A stretch of 56,892 nt of DNA from Aliiroseovarius sp. (GCF_030148435.1 NZ_JASBTN010000070.1:1-56892), one strand, 5' to 3'; counted from the first letter of the stretch, positions 45,531 through 54,949 are shown. The notes: generated by a model from the letters alone, not told the origin. A program made the numbers and translations.

Positions 45531-46540
45531 TGGACCTTCTGAACGCCATTGTCGCGCTGTCGAACTTCGTGCTGATCCCCGCGATCAGCTACGGGTCGCA
45601 GCTCGCCCTGGGCGCCCTGGGCGTCACCCTGATTTATGGCATCCTGCGCTTTTCGAACTTCGCCCATGGCGACAGCATGGCCTTCGGCGCCATGGTGACG
45701 ATCCTGTTTACCTGGTGGTTCCAGGGCATGGGGCTCAGCCTGGGGCCGCTGCCCACGGCGCTGCTGGCCCTGCCCTTCGGCATCGCCGGCACCGCGCTGA
45801 TGATGCTGGCCACCGACCGGGTGGTCTACAGGTTCTATCGCCGGGTAAAGGCAAAACCCATTGTCTATGTCATGGCGTCCTTGGGGGTCATGTTCATCAT
45901 GAACGGTCTGGTGCGCTTCATCATCGGCCCGGGCGAACAGCGTTTTGGCGATGGCGCGCGTTTCATCATCCGCGCGCGGGACTTCAAGACCTGGTCGGGC
46001 CTGAACGAGGGGCTTGCCTTCAAGACCTCGCAGGGCATCACCATCGTCACCGCCGTTCTGGTCGTGGCCGCGCTGTTCTGGTTCCTGAACAAGACCCGCA
46101 CCGGCAAGTCGATGCGCGCCTTTTCGGACAACGAGGATCTGGCGCTTCTGTCGGGCATCAACCCGGAACGCGTGGTCATGGTGACATGGATCATCGTCGC
46201 GGGGCTTGTGACCATCGCGGGGGTGCTCTACGGGCTGGACAAGAGCTTCAAGCCGTTTACCTATTTCCAACTGCTGCTGCCGATCTTCGCCTCTGCCATC
46301 GTGGGCGGGCTGGGCAATCCGCTGGGCGCCATCGCGGGCGGCTTCGTGATTGCCTTTTCCGAAGTCACCGTCACCTATGCCTGGAAGAAGGTCGCCACCT
46401 ACCTGATGCCCGAGGCGCTTGAGCCCAACGGGTTGGTGCAGCTTCTGTCCACCGACTACAAATTCGCGGTCAGCTTCGTCATTCTGATCGTGGTTCTGCT
46501 GTTCAAGCCCACCGGGCTTTTCAAGGGGCAATCGGTATGA
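45527..46540 (+). CDS. livH: Branched-chain amino acid type ABC transporter, permease LivH
   Basis: A 337-residue permease with about eight spans. Family segments include LALGALGVTLIYGILRFSNF, AFSDNEDLALLSGINPERVV (the ATPase-contact loop) and LLPIFASAIVGGLGNPLGAI. It begins with ATGATG, overlapping the previous stop, and its own stop overlaps livM by four bases. It pairs with LivM to form the channel. Confidence 0.95.
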   Translation: MMDLLNAIVALSNFVLIPAISYGSQLALGALGVTLIYGILRFSNFAHGDSMAFGAMVTILFTWWFQGMGLSLGPLPTALLALPFGIAGTALMMLATDRVVYRFYRRVKAKPIVYVMASLGVMFIMNGLVRFIIGPGEQRFGDGARFIIRARDFKTWSGLNEGLAFKTSQGITIVTAVLVVAALFWFLNKTRTGKSMRAFSDNEDLALLSGINPERVVMVTWIIVAGLVTIAGVLYGLDKSFKPFTYFQLLLPIFASAIVGGLGNPLGAIAGGFVIAFSEVTVTYAWKKVATYLMPEALEPNGLVQLLSTDYKFAVSFVILIVVLLFKPTGLFKGQSV

Positions 46541-47889
46541 GCCAGACCCTTCGCACTCCGCTTCTTTTTGCCGCCGTCGCGGCGCTTTTCATCCTCGAAG
46601 GCACCACCTCTGCCTGGGTCTTTTCGGGCAGCTGGAACAGCTCGCTGACCATCCTCAACATGGCGCTGATCTCGGCGATCATGGCACTGGGGGTAAACCT
46701 GCAATGGGGCTACGCGGGCCTGTTCAACGTGGGGATCATGGGGTTCGTGGCCCTCGGCGGTCTTGCCACCGTGATCATTTCCATGCCTTCCACGCCTGGT
46801 GCCTGGAGCGCCGGGGGCTTTCGCATTTTCGCGGGCCTTCTGCTGGGCGCAGCCTCCATCGTCGCCGCCATCATGGTTCAGAGGAACATGGCCAGGGGCC
46901 GGAAGCGCGCGCTGGCCACGCTGGCGGTGCTGATCGGTGGCTTCTTCCTCTATCGATTTGTCTTTGATGGCGGAGTGATCGCGGTCGAGGCGATCAACCC
47001 GGCGCTGACCGGCTACCTCGGGGGCCTGAACCCGGGCGGGGCCGAGAACTATCGCGCCCATGGCTACATGGCCGTGCTGGCCTGGCCCGTGGGGGCGTTG
47101 CTGGCCGCCGGGGCGGCCTGGGTCGTCGGAAAGACCGCTCTGGGGCTGCGCTCGGACTACTTGGCGATTGCCACGCTGGGCATTTCCGAGATCATTATCG
47201 CGGTCCTGAAGAACGAGGACTGGCTGTCGCGCGGCGTGAAGAACGTGATCGGCCTGCCCCGTCCCGTGCCCTACGAGGTCGACCTGCAGAACTCGGCCAG
47301 TTTCGCCGAACGCGCCGCCGGCTGGGGCGTGGATGTCACGACCGCCTCGACCATCGCGGTCAAGCTGAACTATGGCCTGCTGTTCACCGTGGTTCTCGTG
47401 ATCCTGCTGATCATGAGCCAGGCCGCGCTGAACTCGCCCTGGGGCCGCATGATGCGCGCCATTCGCGACAACGAGGTCGCCGCCGAGGCGATGGGCAAGG
47501 ACGTGACCAGGCGCCATTTGCAGGTCTTCATCCTGGGCTCGGCGGTCGCCGGCATGGCGGGGGCGATGATGACGACGCTGGACGGGCAGCTGACACCGGG
47601 CACCTACAACCCGCTGCGCTTTACCTTCCTGATCTGGGTCATGGTGATCGTTGGCGGTTCCGGCAACAACTTCGGCGCCATTCTGGGCGGCTTCCTGATC
47701 TGGTTCCTGTGGATCCAGGTGGAGCCGATCGGCAACTGGCTTATGGGCTTGATCACCTCGGGCATGGTGGATGGCGACCTGAAAACCCACCTCATCAATT
47801 CGGCTGCCCACATGCGCCTGTTTACCATGGGCATCGTGCTGCTGCTTGTGCTCAGGTTCAGCCCACGCGGCCTGGTCCCCGAGAAGTAA
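46537..47889 (+). CDS. livM: Branched-chain amino acid type ABC transporter, permease LivM
   Basis: A 450-residue permease, longer than the usual 330-420 because of a central region with additional spans and an extra loop (residues about 140-250). The core is clear: LQWGYAGLFNVGIMGFVALG, SDYLAIATLGISEIIIAVLK, MMRAIRDNEVAAEAMGKDVT and FLIWVMVIVGGSGNNFGAIL. It overlaps the nucleotidyltransferase start by one base (TAATG). Confidence 0.94.
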   Translation: MSQTLRTPLLFAAVAALFILEGTTSAWVFSGSWNSSLTILNMALISAIMALGVNLQWGYAGLFNVGIMGFVALGGLATVIISMPSTPGAWSAGGFRIFAGLLLGAASIVAAIMVQRNMARGRKRALATLAVLIGGFFLYRFVFDGGVIAVEAINPALTGYLGGLNPGGAENYRAHGYMAVLAWPVGALLAAGAAWVVGKTALGLRSDYLAIATLGISEIIIAVLKNEDWLSRGVKNVIGLPRPVPYEVDLQNSASFAERAAGWGVDVTTASTIAVKLNYGLLFTVVLVILLIMSQAALNSPWGRMMRAIRDNEVAAEAMGKDVTRRHLQVFILGSAVAGMAGAMMTTLDGQLTPGTYNPLRFTFLIWVMVIVGGSGNNFGAILGGFLIWFLWIQVEPIGNWLMGLITSGMVDGDLKTHLINSAAHMRLFTMGIVLLLVLRFSPRGLVPEK

Positions 47890-48506
47890 TGCCGCCGCCT
47901 GTCCCGAGCCTGATCCCCATACTTGTTCTGGCTGCCGGGGCTTCCCGGCGGATGGGGGGACGGGACAAACTGATGGAACCTGTGCGCGGGCAACAGCCCC
48001 TGATCCGGGACCGCGCAGAGGCCGCCCTGAACACCGGTGCGCCAGTCTACGTGACCCTGCCCCGCGCGGATACCATCCGCCGGGTGGCGCTGGAGGGTCT
48101 GGACGTCACCTTGGTCGAGGTGGACCCGGGCCCCTTGGGCACGTCCCTTGGTGCCGGGATTTCCGCCCTGCCCGCAGGGATCCCGGGCGTGCTGATCCTG
48201 TTGGCCGATCTTCCCGACCTGACCTCGGACGACCTGCGCACCGTGCTGAACGGTTTTGACGGCACGGTACGACGCGGGGCCAGCGCCGCAGGGGTGGCCG
48301 GCCATCCCGTGCTGCTGCCCCGCCGCCTGTTCGACACGCTCAAACAGGTGTCGGGCGACGAGGGCGCGCGGCAGGTATTGAAAGGCGAGGATGTCATCCT
48401 GGTGCCCCTGCCCGGCGACCATGCGGTCACGGACCTGGACACGCCGGAAGCCTGGGCGCGCTGGCGCGCGGCTCAGAGTGACAGGAGCAGTGACAGTTCC
48501 TTGTGA
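47889..48506 (+). CDS. MobA/MocA-like nucleotidyltransferase
   Basis: A 205-residue NTP-transferase with LVLAAGASRRMGGRDKLMEP (nucleotide and metal site) and ILLADLPDLTSDDLRTVL, similar to molybdenum cofactor cytidylyl- or guanylyltransferases (MocA, MobA). It starts in the last base of the livM stop codon, so it is cotranscribed with the transporter. A link between molybdopterin chemistry and this importer is not obvious; the family also contains other nucleotide-sugar enzymes. It overlaps the convergent Hint gene by 34 bp at the 3' ends. Confidence 0.85.
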   Translation: MPPPVPSLIPILVLAAGASRRMGGRDKLMEPVRGQQPLIRDRAEAALNTGAPVYVTLPRADTIRRVALEGLDVTLVEVDPGPLGTSLGAGISALPAGIPGVLILLADLPDLTSDDLRTVLNGFDGTVRRGASAAGVAGHPVLLPRRLFDTLKQVSGDEGARQVLKGEDVILVPLPGDHAVTDLDTPEAWARWRAAQSDRSSDSSL

Positions 48507-49141
48507 TCTATCACCACCCGGGGCACCTGATAGGCCGCACGACCCTGCGCATAGCGCAGCCGCGGCACGGTGGTGCAGATTTCCTCGGCCAGGTCCGGGT
48601 GGGAACATTCCATCTGCCGCATGTCCGGGGCGAGGCTTTCCACCCAGACCCCGGCCGCACGGACAAGCTCGTGCCCGGGCAGCAGGAGATGCACCCAGGC
48701 GGGCGCGGACCGATGAGCAGGGCTGACACCCGGCAGATCCGTCAGGTCACTGGCATGGACCAGAACTTCGCTGACACCGAATAGCAGCTCCGCTTTGGCA
48801 TGATCCAACAGGGCCAGGTGCCCCGGCGCGAGAACCATCGAGCCTTCCCCCTGCCCCCGCGCCTTGAAGCGCACCGGCGCAGGACCGGTTTTCGGATCGC
48901 GCGACCGGCCGGCCCAGAGCACCGGCTGCATCCCGTTGTCGCGGGTCATGACAAGATCGCCCGCCACCAGGTCACGCGCCGGACGTTCGCCCTGGTCGGT
49001 CAGGATCATCGCATCGGGCGACAGGCCCGAGAGGGCAAAGGCACCGCCCCGGCATTTCGGTACCGCACGGGGAAAGGACTGTTCACCCGAAAAATCCAGC
49101 TCGGCGTCAAGTTCCGCCCAGTTGTCCCTGAAGCTCAACAT
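48473..49141 (-). CDS. Stand-alone Hint-fold protein lacking the nucleophilic cysteine
   Basis: A 222-residue Hint_2-type protein. Its segment GLSPDAMILTDQGERPARDL and LVAGDLVMTRDNGMQPVLWAG aligns with the Hint domain of the neighbouring RTX protein (CFTPGTLIATPKGER and EGDRVITRDNGIQ), but the first residue is Gly39 where that protein has Cys. The block with His is kept as APGHLALL. It should therefore not self-cleave through a thioester. The ATG at 49141 has GAGG six bases upstream. It lies downstream of the RTX-Hint gene, with a terminator between, and overlaps the convergent nucleotidyltransferase. Confidence 0.85.
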   Translation of the reverse strand: MLSFRDNWAELDAELDFSGEQSFPRAVPKCRGGAFALSGLSPDAMILTDQGERPARDLVAGDLVMTRDNGMQPVLWAGRSRDPKTGPAPVRFKARGQGEGSMVLAPGHLALLDHAKAELLFGVSEVLVHASDLTDLPGVSPAHRSAPAWVHLLLPGHELVRAAGVWVESLAPDMRQMECSHPDLAEEICTTVPRLRYAQGRAAYQVPRVVIDHKELSLLLSL

Positions 49142-49501
49142 ACACAACCTCAATATCTTTCACGGCCCCGTTTATCGGGACTCGCAGCCATGCTACGGGC
49201 GAATTCTGCCCAAACTGTGAATTCTTCGTGCTCGAAACGGGAAATTTGCCGGTTCAAAACCGTGATTTTACATCTATTTCATCGTAAATCTTGACCTGAG
49301 GTCGGTGATCCGATGCCGCATCTCCTGCCCCAATGAAATGCAAACAATCCCGCAGTTGTCTGCGGGATTGTTCACATTACCGAAACACCGGGATCGTCAC
49401 GCCGACAGCATCTGACCAATACGGATATTCGGTGGTCCCTCAACGGGGCAACCCTCCCCGCCATGGGATGTGGCCCGCCGCAACCGGGCGGACCCGCTGC
49501 A
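49142..49501. other. 360 bp gap between the two Hint genes
   Basis: This holds the 3' hairpin of the RTX gene (49343-49372) and an AT-rich stretch just before the small Hint gene, including an imperfect inverted repeat (GATTTTAC and GTAAATC, near 49261-49289) that could be a promoter or operator of that gene. No coding frame is convincing. Confidence 0.55.
49343..49372 (-). terminator. Terminator hairpin downstream of the RTX-Hint gene
   Basis: AACAATCCCGCAG pairs perfectly with CTGCGGGATTGTT around TTGT (13 bp stem). On the minus strand it is followed by TTGCATTTC. It lies 130 bp after the stop of the RTX-Hint gene and before the start of the small Hint gene. Confidence 0.75.
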
Positions 49502-52500
49502 TCACGTGATCAGCATCTTCGCTTCATGTGCCTTCAGGGTTCGGCGCGCGGCCGTATAATCCTCGACACCCTGAACCGTATCCAGCTCGGGGAAGAGTTC
49601 GAAGATTTCCGTGCGCTGCGCATTGCCGAGCCCCTTGAGCGCGTAGTCGCCGGGCTGGAAGCTTTCGGTCCAGGCCCCGTCCGACAGCACCACCTCGTGG
49701 TGATCGAACATGAAGTGGATATAGGTCGTGCCCATCGCATCAACCCGGTGCACACCCTTGTTGTCGACCAGGTGCTTGGCGCTGACCAGAACCTCGCGTT
49801 CCTCGAAATACAGAGCGGTGCGGTCATTGGCCACAAGAACACGGTGGTTCGGGCTGACCAGCATGTCACGTTCCGGCAGGCCATTGCCCAGCGACCCGGC
49901 CTGGATCAGCACCGGTTTCAGATGCCTGTTGGCCTGCAGCTGGCGCCAGTCCAACGGCTTGTGGCCGACCCAGCGGATTTCCTGGATCCCGTTGTCGCGG
50001 GTGATGACCCGATCACCTTCGCGCAGCTCCTCGACCCGGCGCTCGCCCTTCGGCGTGGCGATCAGGGTGCCGGGGGTGAAACAGGGCACGATCTCTTCGA
50101 TCTCCTCGAATTGCAGCGTGCCGGTCACGTCCCCGTTGCTGTCGAAATAGGTGACATAGCCGTCCGAGCCGTTGCCGTTGCTGTCCGGGCCGGTGATTGT
50201 GACCGCCAGGCTGCCGCCCGAGGGGGCCGAGCCGGTCAGGTCCAGCACGTCCCAGTCATCGCCAGCCGCGCCACCGTCCACGGTGTCGCCCGCGTTCACG
50301 CCGTGGATCACATCGCGGTCGGCGCCACCGTCGATCTGGTCGTTGCCCAGCCCGCCGGTGATGGTGTCATTTCCGGCCCCGCCGGACACGATGTCATCGT
50401 CGCCACCGGCGTCGATCATGTCGTCGCCGTTCCCACCGTCGATCACGTCCTCGCCAAGGCCGCCGGTGATGGTGTCGTTGTCGTCACCGCCATGCAGCTC
50501 ATCGCGCCCCGTGGTGCCGAGGATGGTGTCATCCCCCGCGCCACCGTCGATGAAGTCGCCGCCGGTTCCGCCATCCAGCAGGTCGTCGCCTTCACCGCCG
50601 AAGATCCGGTCCGCGCCGCGGCCACCATCGACCACATCGTTGCCGGTGCCACCTTCGATGATGTCGGCGCCATCGTCACCGAAGATCGTATCGTCGCCCT
50701 GCCCGCCCAGAAGGGTATCGGCATTGTCGCCGCCGTGGATTTCATCGTTGTCGATCCCGCCGTCGATGTAATCCATGCCCGCGTCGCCGAAGAGCTGATC
50801 GGCATCGTCCTGACCATAGATCGTATCGTTCCCGGCCCCGCCGTGGATCACGTCGATCCCGTTGTTCGGCACCGGATCGGCGATCGGGAAACTGTCACCC
50901 GGCTGGTCCACGTCCGGCGCGTTGAAAGGATCGGTGTCCGGGCCCAGGCCACCCCAGATCTCGTCATTGCCAGCACCGCCCTGGATCGTGTCCGAGCCGT
51001 GACCACCAATGATGAAATCGTTGCCCTCTCCGCCGTCGATCGTGTCGTCGTCCAGGCCGCCGTCAATGGTATCCTCGCCGGTGCCCCCGGTGATGGTGTC
51101 CTGATCATCGCCCGTGGTGATCGTGTCGTTGCCCGCCCCGCCGTGCACGGTGTCACGGTCGTCGAACGGATCCGCATCCGGCGCGATCACCCCCGGCCAG
51201 CCATAGTCGGTGCGCGGGTCGCTGCCCGAGGTGTCAATGACATCGTCCCCGTCCCCACCGAACACGGTATCCGAACCGTCGCCCCCGGAAATCGTGTCCG
51301 ACCCGTCACCACCGTGAATCTCGTCATCGCCGCCCTCACCGTAGATGACGTCATCGCCAGCCCCCCCCAGCAGGGTGTCATTGCCGGCCGGACCGTTGTC
51401 CACGGTTCCGACCATCACATCGAAATAGACGTCGGTGATCTGAACATGGCTGGTGTCACCACCATCCTGGTTGTGAACGACCTCGATCCGGGCGACAGGA
51501 CCGGGGATGACAACCTGAACGGAATAATCCGACGAGCCCGGCTGTCCGCTGCCGCCGTTGGATCCCGCATGGTTTCCGCTTACCGAGACATCGGAGCCGC
51601 CGGACAGGTTGACCGTGACCTCGGTCCCGTCCGCGTCATAGGCCCTCACCCAGACTTCGCTGTCATGGTCGACGTCATTGATGTTGAATTCGACGCTCTG
51701 AACCTCGTCCGAGAAATCCAGTGCGACCGTGGCGCCTTCGTCATTGCTGTTGCTTTCAAGCGCCAGGTTCGAGCCCGGGTCAACATCCCCGAGGCCGCCG
51801 GTATCGATACCGTCGACATTGCCCGGCTTGTCCTCGTATTCGACCTGCGGGCTTTCATTGGTATCGAGGATCGAGAACGTCACCTCGACATTGCCGGTGT
51901 TCTGGGTAAATGCGCTGGCGGCGGCCTCGTCGGAGAAACCCGGAGCCTCGTCCCACTCGAATTTCTCGCGCACCACGTCGGTCTGACCGCCCAGGTTGCC
52001 GTCACCGTAGATGGTATCGTCGCCCACGCCGCCATCGACGAAATCGTCGCCCGAACCCGCGTAGATCTCGTCGTCGCCCTCGCCCGAGATCACGGTGTCG
52101 TCACCGGCGCCCGCCAGCACGATATCGTCCTGTGGCCCCTCTCCGGGCAGGATCGCATCCCCCGCGTCGATCATGTCGCCTTCCGGGTCGCCGGTATAGG
52201 CGGCGTCGATCAGGTCGTCACCCGCGGTCCCTTCGACATAGCCGTCGCCTTCCGGGTCGGCATGGATCGGACTGTCATAGGTGATATTGTCGATCGCACC
52301 CGAACCGCACAGGCTCACCTGCATATAGCCGACATCGTCCATGTTCAGTTCGGCCAGGGCCTGACCGTTGTTGCCGGTCGTGGGCAGTTCGACCTTGCCC
52401 AGGTAGTTTCCGTCCACGTCCCAGAACCTGACGTAGCCTCCCTCTTCGTTGTCGAGCACGGTCAGGTTCTTGACATCGGTCGGTTCGTCGAATGTGAAGT

Positions 52501-52741
52501 AGACGGAGCCACCGCCCGCATTGTCGTCCGGGTCGGAACTGTCTCCATCCTCGGACACGATCAGAACGTTGCCCAGGTTGCTGGTTGCCAGATCCCAGTC
52601 CCCGCCGGTCGGGTTGTCCGTATCGAACACCATCGCCGGGTGGTAGGCCTTGGACGAAATCGTGACCCCCTGCCCCTCATATTGATTGTTTACGATATCG
52701 CCAGCGGCGAGGTTTTCAAAATCGAGCGTATAAACAGGCAT
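49502..52741 (-). CDS. Large RTX-repeat protein with C-terminal Hint domain
   Basis: A 1079-residue extracellular-type protein. Residues 1-155 form a domain starting PVYTLDFENLAAGDIVNNQY, with no classical signal peptide. From about residue 165 to 860 there are some 35 or more calcium-binding nonapeptides (GGAGNDTI-like), interrupted near residues 245-430 by a non-repeat, probably beta-sandwich domain (VEVTFSILDTNESPQV, VARIEVVHNQDGGD). The last 193 residues are a Hint_2 domain beginning at Cys887 (CFTPGTLIATPKGERRVEEL) with SPNHRVLV. Such proteins are usually secreted by type I systems; here a Hint domain stands where the secretion signal would be. AGGAGA precedes the ATG. Confidence 0.92.
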   Translation of the reverse strand: MPVYTLDFENLAAGDIVNNQYEGQGVTISSKAYHPAMVFDTDNPTGGDWDLATSNLGNVLIVSEDGDSSDPDDNAGGGSVYFTFDEPTDVKNLTVLDNEEGGYVRFWDVDGNYLGKVELPTTGNNGQALAELNMDDVGYMQVSLCGSGAIDNITYDSPIHADPEGDGYVEGTAGDDLIDAAYTGDPEGDMIDAGDAILPGEGPQDDIVLAGAGDDTVISGEGDDEIYAGSGDDFVDGGVGDDTIYGDGNLGGQTDVVREKFEWDEAPGFSDEAAASAFTQNTGNVEVTFSILDTNESPQVEYEDKPGNVDGIDTGGLGDVDPGSNLALESNSNDEGATVALDFSDEVQSVEFNINDVDHDSEVWVRAYDADGTEVTVNLSGGSDVSVSGNHAGSNGGSGQPGSSDYSVQVVIPGPVARIEVVHNQDGGDTSHVQITDVYFDVMVGTVDNGPAGNDTLLGGAGDDVIYGEGGDDEIHGGDGSDTISGGDGSDTVFGGDGDDVIDTSGSDPRTDYGWPGVIAPDADPFDDRDTVHGGAGNDTITTGDDQDTITGGTGEDTIDGGLDDDTIDGGEGNDFIIGGHGSDTIQGGAGNDEIWGGLGPDTDPFNAPDVDQPGDSFPIADPVPNNGIDVIHGGAGNDTIYGQDDADQLFGDAGMDYIDGGIDNDEIHGGDNADTLLGGQGDDTIFGDDGADIIEGGTGNDVVDGGRGADRIFGGEGDDLLDGGTGGDFIDGGAGDDTILGTTGRDELHGGDDNDTITGGLGEDVIDGGNGDDMIDAGGDDDIVSGGAGNDTITGGLGNDQIDGGADRDVIHGVNAGDTVDGGAAGDDWDVLDLTGSAPSGGSLAVTITGPDSNGNGSDGYVTYFDSNGDVTGTLQFEEIEEIVPCFTPGTLIATPKGERRVEELREGDRVITRDNGIQEIRWVGHKPLDWRQLQANRHLKPVLIQAGSLGNGLPERDMLVSPNHRVLVANDRTALYFEEREVLVSAKHLVDNKGVHRVDAMGTTYIHFMFDHHEVVLSDGAWTESFQPGDYALKGLGNAQRTEIFELFPELDTVQGVEDYTAARRTLKAHEAKMLIT

Positions 52742-53792
52742 GACCGTCTCCTATGAACATTCCGAACCGGGCCGGCGCAGGCGCGACCCGGAATGCTCCG
52801 TGCACGTGAAGGCGCGGATTACTTGAACCGGTACGGGAGACAACGTCACCGCGCACAAGCGCGCCGCGTCGAGCTTTAACCATCCCTTGTACATTCACTT
52901 CCCCTCTCAGGTCGTGTCGCTACCAGTTACCCTGTGACGAACGATGACCGGCCACGGAGAGGGCCGCATCGACGCCACCAAATTTGCCATGTGAGAGAAG
53001 AAGGGTCCGAAGACCCGGAATACGAAAAGGAGAGCGCGGCATCCCGTCCCGGCTCCACTTCCATCGCACTCCACGTGCGCCCATTCGCCATTCTGCCAAC
53101 GGACACACGTCTCCCCCCGGCAAAAACCACCGTGGTTCATCGTGCGGCCGCCCCCGTGGCCTACAGACATCGCCCCCCAGTTGGGCAGGTTCAAATTATC
53201 CGCAAACCCGACGCGCAAAAAGACAAATGTGCAGAAATTGAGGCAATCTTGCGTCACAATTGGTTAACAGGCGTCCAGAAATTGCCTTTTTTACCAACAT
53301 GATGCGCATTCATTGTTTCCGAGACAGCAGAGGACTGCAATCTAAGGTAGTTTCTGCGGACCCTCACATATTTCACCATTTCCATGTATTCCAGCGTATC
53401 ACCGGGGTTCCGGGGCGGACTTTGCGCCCCGGGTTTCGGCGCACAGTTTCCTGGCCGTAAACAATCCGGCTGCCCCGGTGCATGGCGCAACGTGATAGGC
53501 CGACGCATACGCTGCTTCGGTGTTTTGATTGGAAACTGTTTTCGAAGCGTATCCAATCCGGGCCAAAACACTGGATCGGTCACGATTTCCAAACGATCAG
53601 GGTTAAGCAGATGCGAATCATTCCAACTCGCTTTTACCTATCCGCCCCCGGCCAGCCGTCCCGGCGGGCAAATCTCGACCCTTCCAGACACATGGCTGGC
53701 CTCTTCGACGGGAACAGACCGAGCAAAACCCGACAGACCCGGACAGTCGTCGCCCGGCGTGTCGGCGCCGTGGTCCGGGCCGGTTTCGAAAC
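52742..53792. other. 1.05 kb region without a convincing gene
   Basis: The stretch between argE-like (ending at 53793) and the RTX gene (starting at 52741) is less GC-rich than its surroundings around 53200-53400. It must hold the RTX promoter. It contains a TTAACCAT half-site (52876) and an 8 bp perfect hairpin CCGGGGCG/CGCCCCGG at 53410-53432. Open frames exist on both strands (for instance 52907-53257 and 53254-53592, minus) but lack ribosome-binding sites, protein-like composition and known motifs. Confidence 0.6.
52876..52890. promoter_or_regulatory. Possible CtrA half-site upstream of the RTX gene
   Basis: TTAACCAT is followed, at seven-base spacing from TTAA, by TTGT, two mismatches from a full CtrA box. 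It lies 135 bp before the RTX start. Weak evidence. Confidence 0.2.
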
Positions 53793-54947
53793 TTATCCGC
53801 TCAATCTCCGGCCAAGGTTTTTCAGAACGCCAAGGCACTGGTCCAACTGGTCGAGCGACAGGTATTCGTCCGCCTTGTGCGCCTGTTCGATAGAGCCCGG
53901 ACCACAGACAACAACATCGGTCCCGAGTGATTGGAAAATGCCTGCCTCGGTACCAAAGGGCACGACATCCGCGCTGTTGGCGCCCGTCAGCTCGGACAGG
54001 ATCCGGCGGGCTTCGTTGCGGTCGGTGGGCACCAGACCGGCCACTTCGCCGATCACTTCCGTCTCGATCGTTGCATCGGGGTGAACCGCGCGCATGGAGG
54101 GCAGAAGCACCTCGTCACAATAGGCCCTGATCGCGTCCTTGACGAAATCCCCATCCGAGCCCTGAACCGGGCGCATTTCCCAGTCAACCTGTGCCTTGGG
54201 CGCGATGACATTGTGCACGCTTCCCCCGTGCAGCGCACCAATATTCAGCGTGGTCCAGGGGGGGACGAAGCGGCTGTCGTCGGGGGCCATCCCGCGCAGC
54301 TGGTCACGCAGCTCCAGCAGGCGCGCGACATAACGAACGGCATATTCCACCGCGTTCACGCCCAGGTCGGGAGCAGAGCCATGACCCTCAAGGCCCTGAA
54401 ACCGCGTCGTATATTCGCAGCATCCCTTGTGACCCTCGATGATGCGCATGTTGGTGGGTTCACCGATGATTGCGATCCCGGGACGAAGCCCCCGGGCCGT
54501 GAGCACCTGGGCCAGATGACCGGCCCCAATGCAGCCCACCTCCTCGTCATAGGTAAAGGCAAAATGCAGCGGGCGGGTCTTCACCAGGGTGGCAAACTGC
54601 GGGGCCATGGCAAGACAGGCCGCGATGAAGCCCTTCATGTCGCAGCTGCCGCGCCCGTAGAGACGTCCGTCGCGCTCCTCCATCCGGAACGGGTCGCGGG
54701 ACCAGTCCTGATCCGTGACCGGAACGACATCCGTGTGACCCGAGAGGACGATCCCGCCATCCGTCTCCGGCCCCAGCGTGGCCCAGAGGTTGGCCTTCGT
54801 GCCGCTGTCATCCTGCAGAAGCTCGACCCGCGCACCGCAGTCCTCCAGACGCGCGGCCAGATAGGCGATCATGTCCAGGTTGCTGTCGGCCGAGACCGTG
54901 GGGAATGCGATCAGGTCGGCCAGGATGCGTTTGGTCTCGTCCAGCAT
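53793..54947 (-). CDS. argE: M20-family deacetylase, ArgE-like (acetylornithine deacetylase type)
   Basis: A 384-residue zinc-dependent amidohydrolase. Metal ligands are visible in LSGHTDVVPV (His), GRGSCDMKGF (Asp) and YDEEVGCIGAGH (Glu), followed by ANLWATLG near the N-terminus, in the ArgE subfamily pattern. The ATG at 54947 has GAAGGAG five bases upstream; a GTG six bases earlier is too near that site. The start lies just inside the end of the DoeA-like gene. By context its substrate is more likely N-acetyl-2,4-diaminobutyrate or a related catabolic intermediate than N-acetylornithine; this is inference. Confidence 0.85.
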   Translation of the reverse strand: MLDETKRILADLIAFPTVSADSNLDMIAYLAARLEDCGARVELLQDDSGTKANLWATLGPETDGGIVLSGHTDVVPVTDQDWSRDPFRMEERDGRLYGRGSCDMKGFIAACLAMAPQFATLVKTRPLHFAFTYDEEVGCIGAGHLAQVLTARGLRPGIAIIGEPTNMRIIEGHKGCCEYTTRFQGLEGHGSAPDLGVNAVEYAVRYVARLLELRDQLRGMAPDDSRFVPPWTTLNIGALHGGSVHNVIAPKAQVDWEMRPVQGSDGDFVKDAIRAYCDEVLLPSMRAVHPDATIETEVIGEVAGLVPTDRNEARRILSELTGANSADVVPFGTEAGIFQSLGTDVVVCGPGSIEQAHKADEYLSLDQLDQCLGVLKNLGRRLSG

Positions 54948-54949
54948 GG

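Noticed and set aside
49463-52756. A 1097-codon open frame on the plus strand opposite the RTX gene
   Set aside because: It mirrors the GC-rich repeats of the RTX gene; its protein is a monotonous Val/Ala/Asp sequence produced by reading GAC/GTC-type codons backwards. No ribosome-binding site or family match.
52907-53592. Two minus-strand frames of 112-116 codons in the gap upstream of the RTX gene
   Set aside because: They have no ribosome-binding site, unusual composition (Cys, Trp, Arg rich) and no motif.
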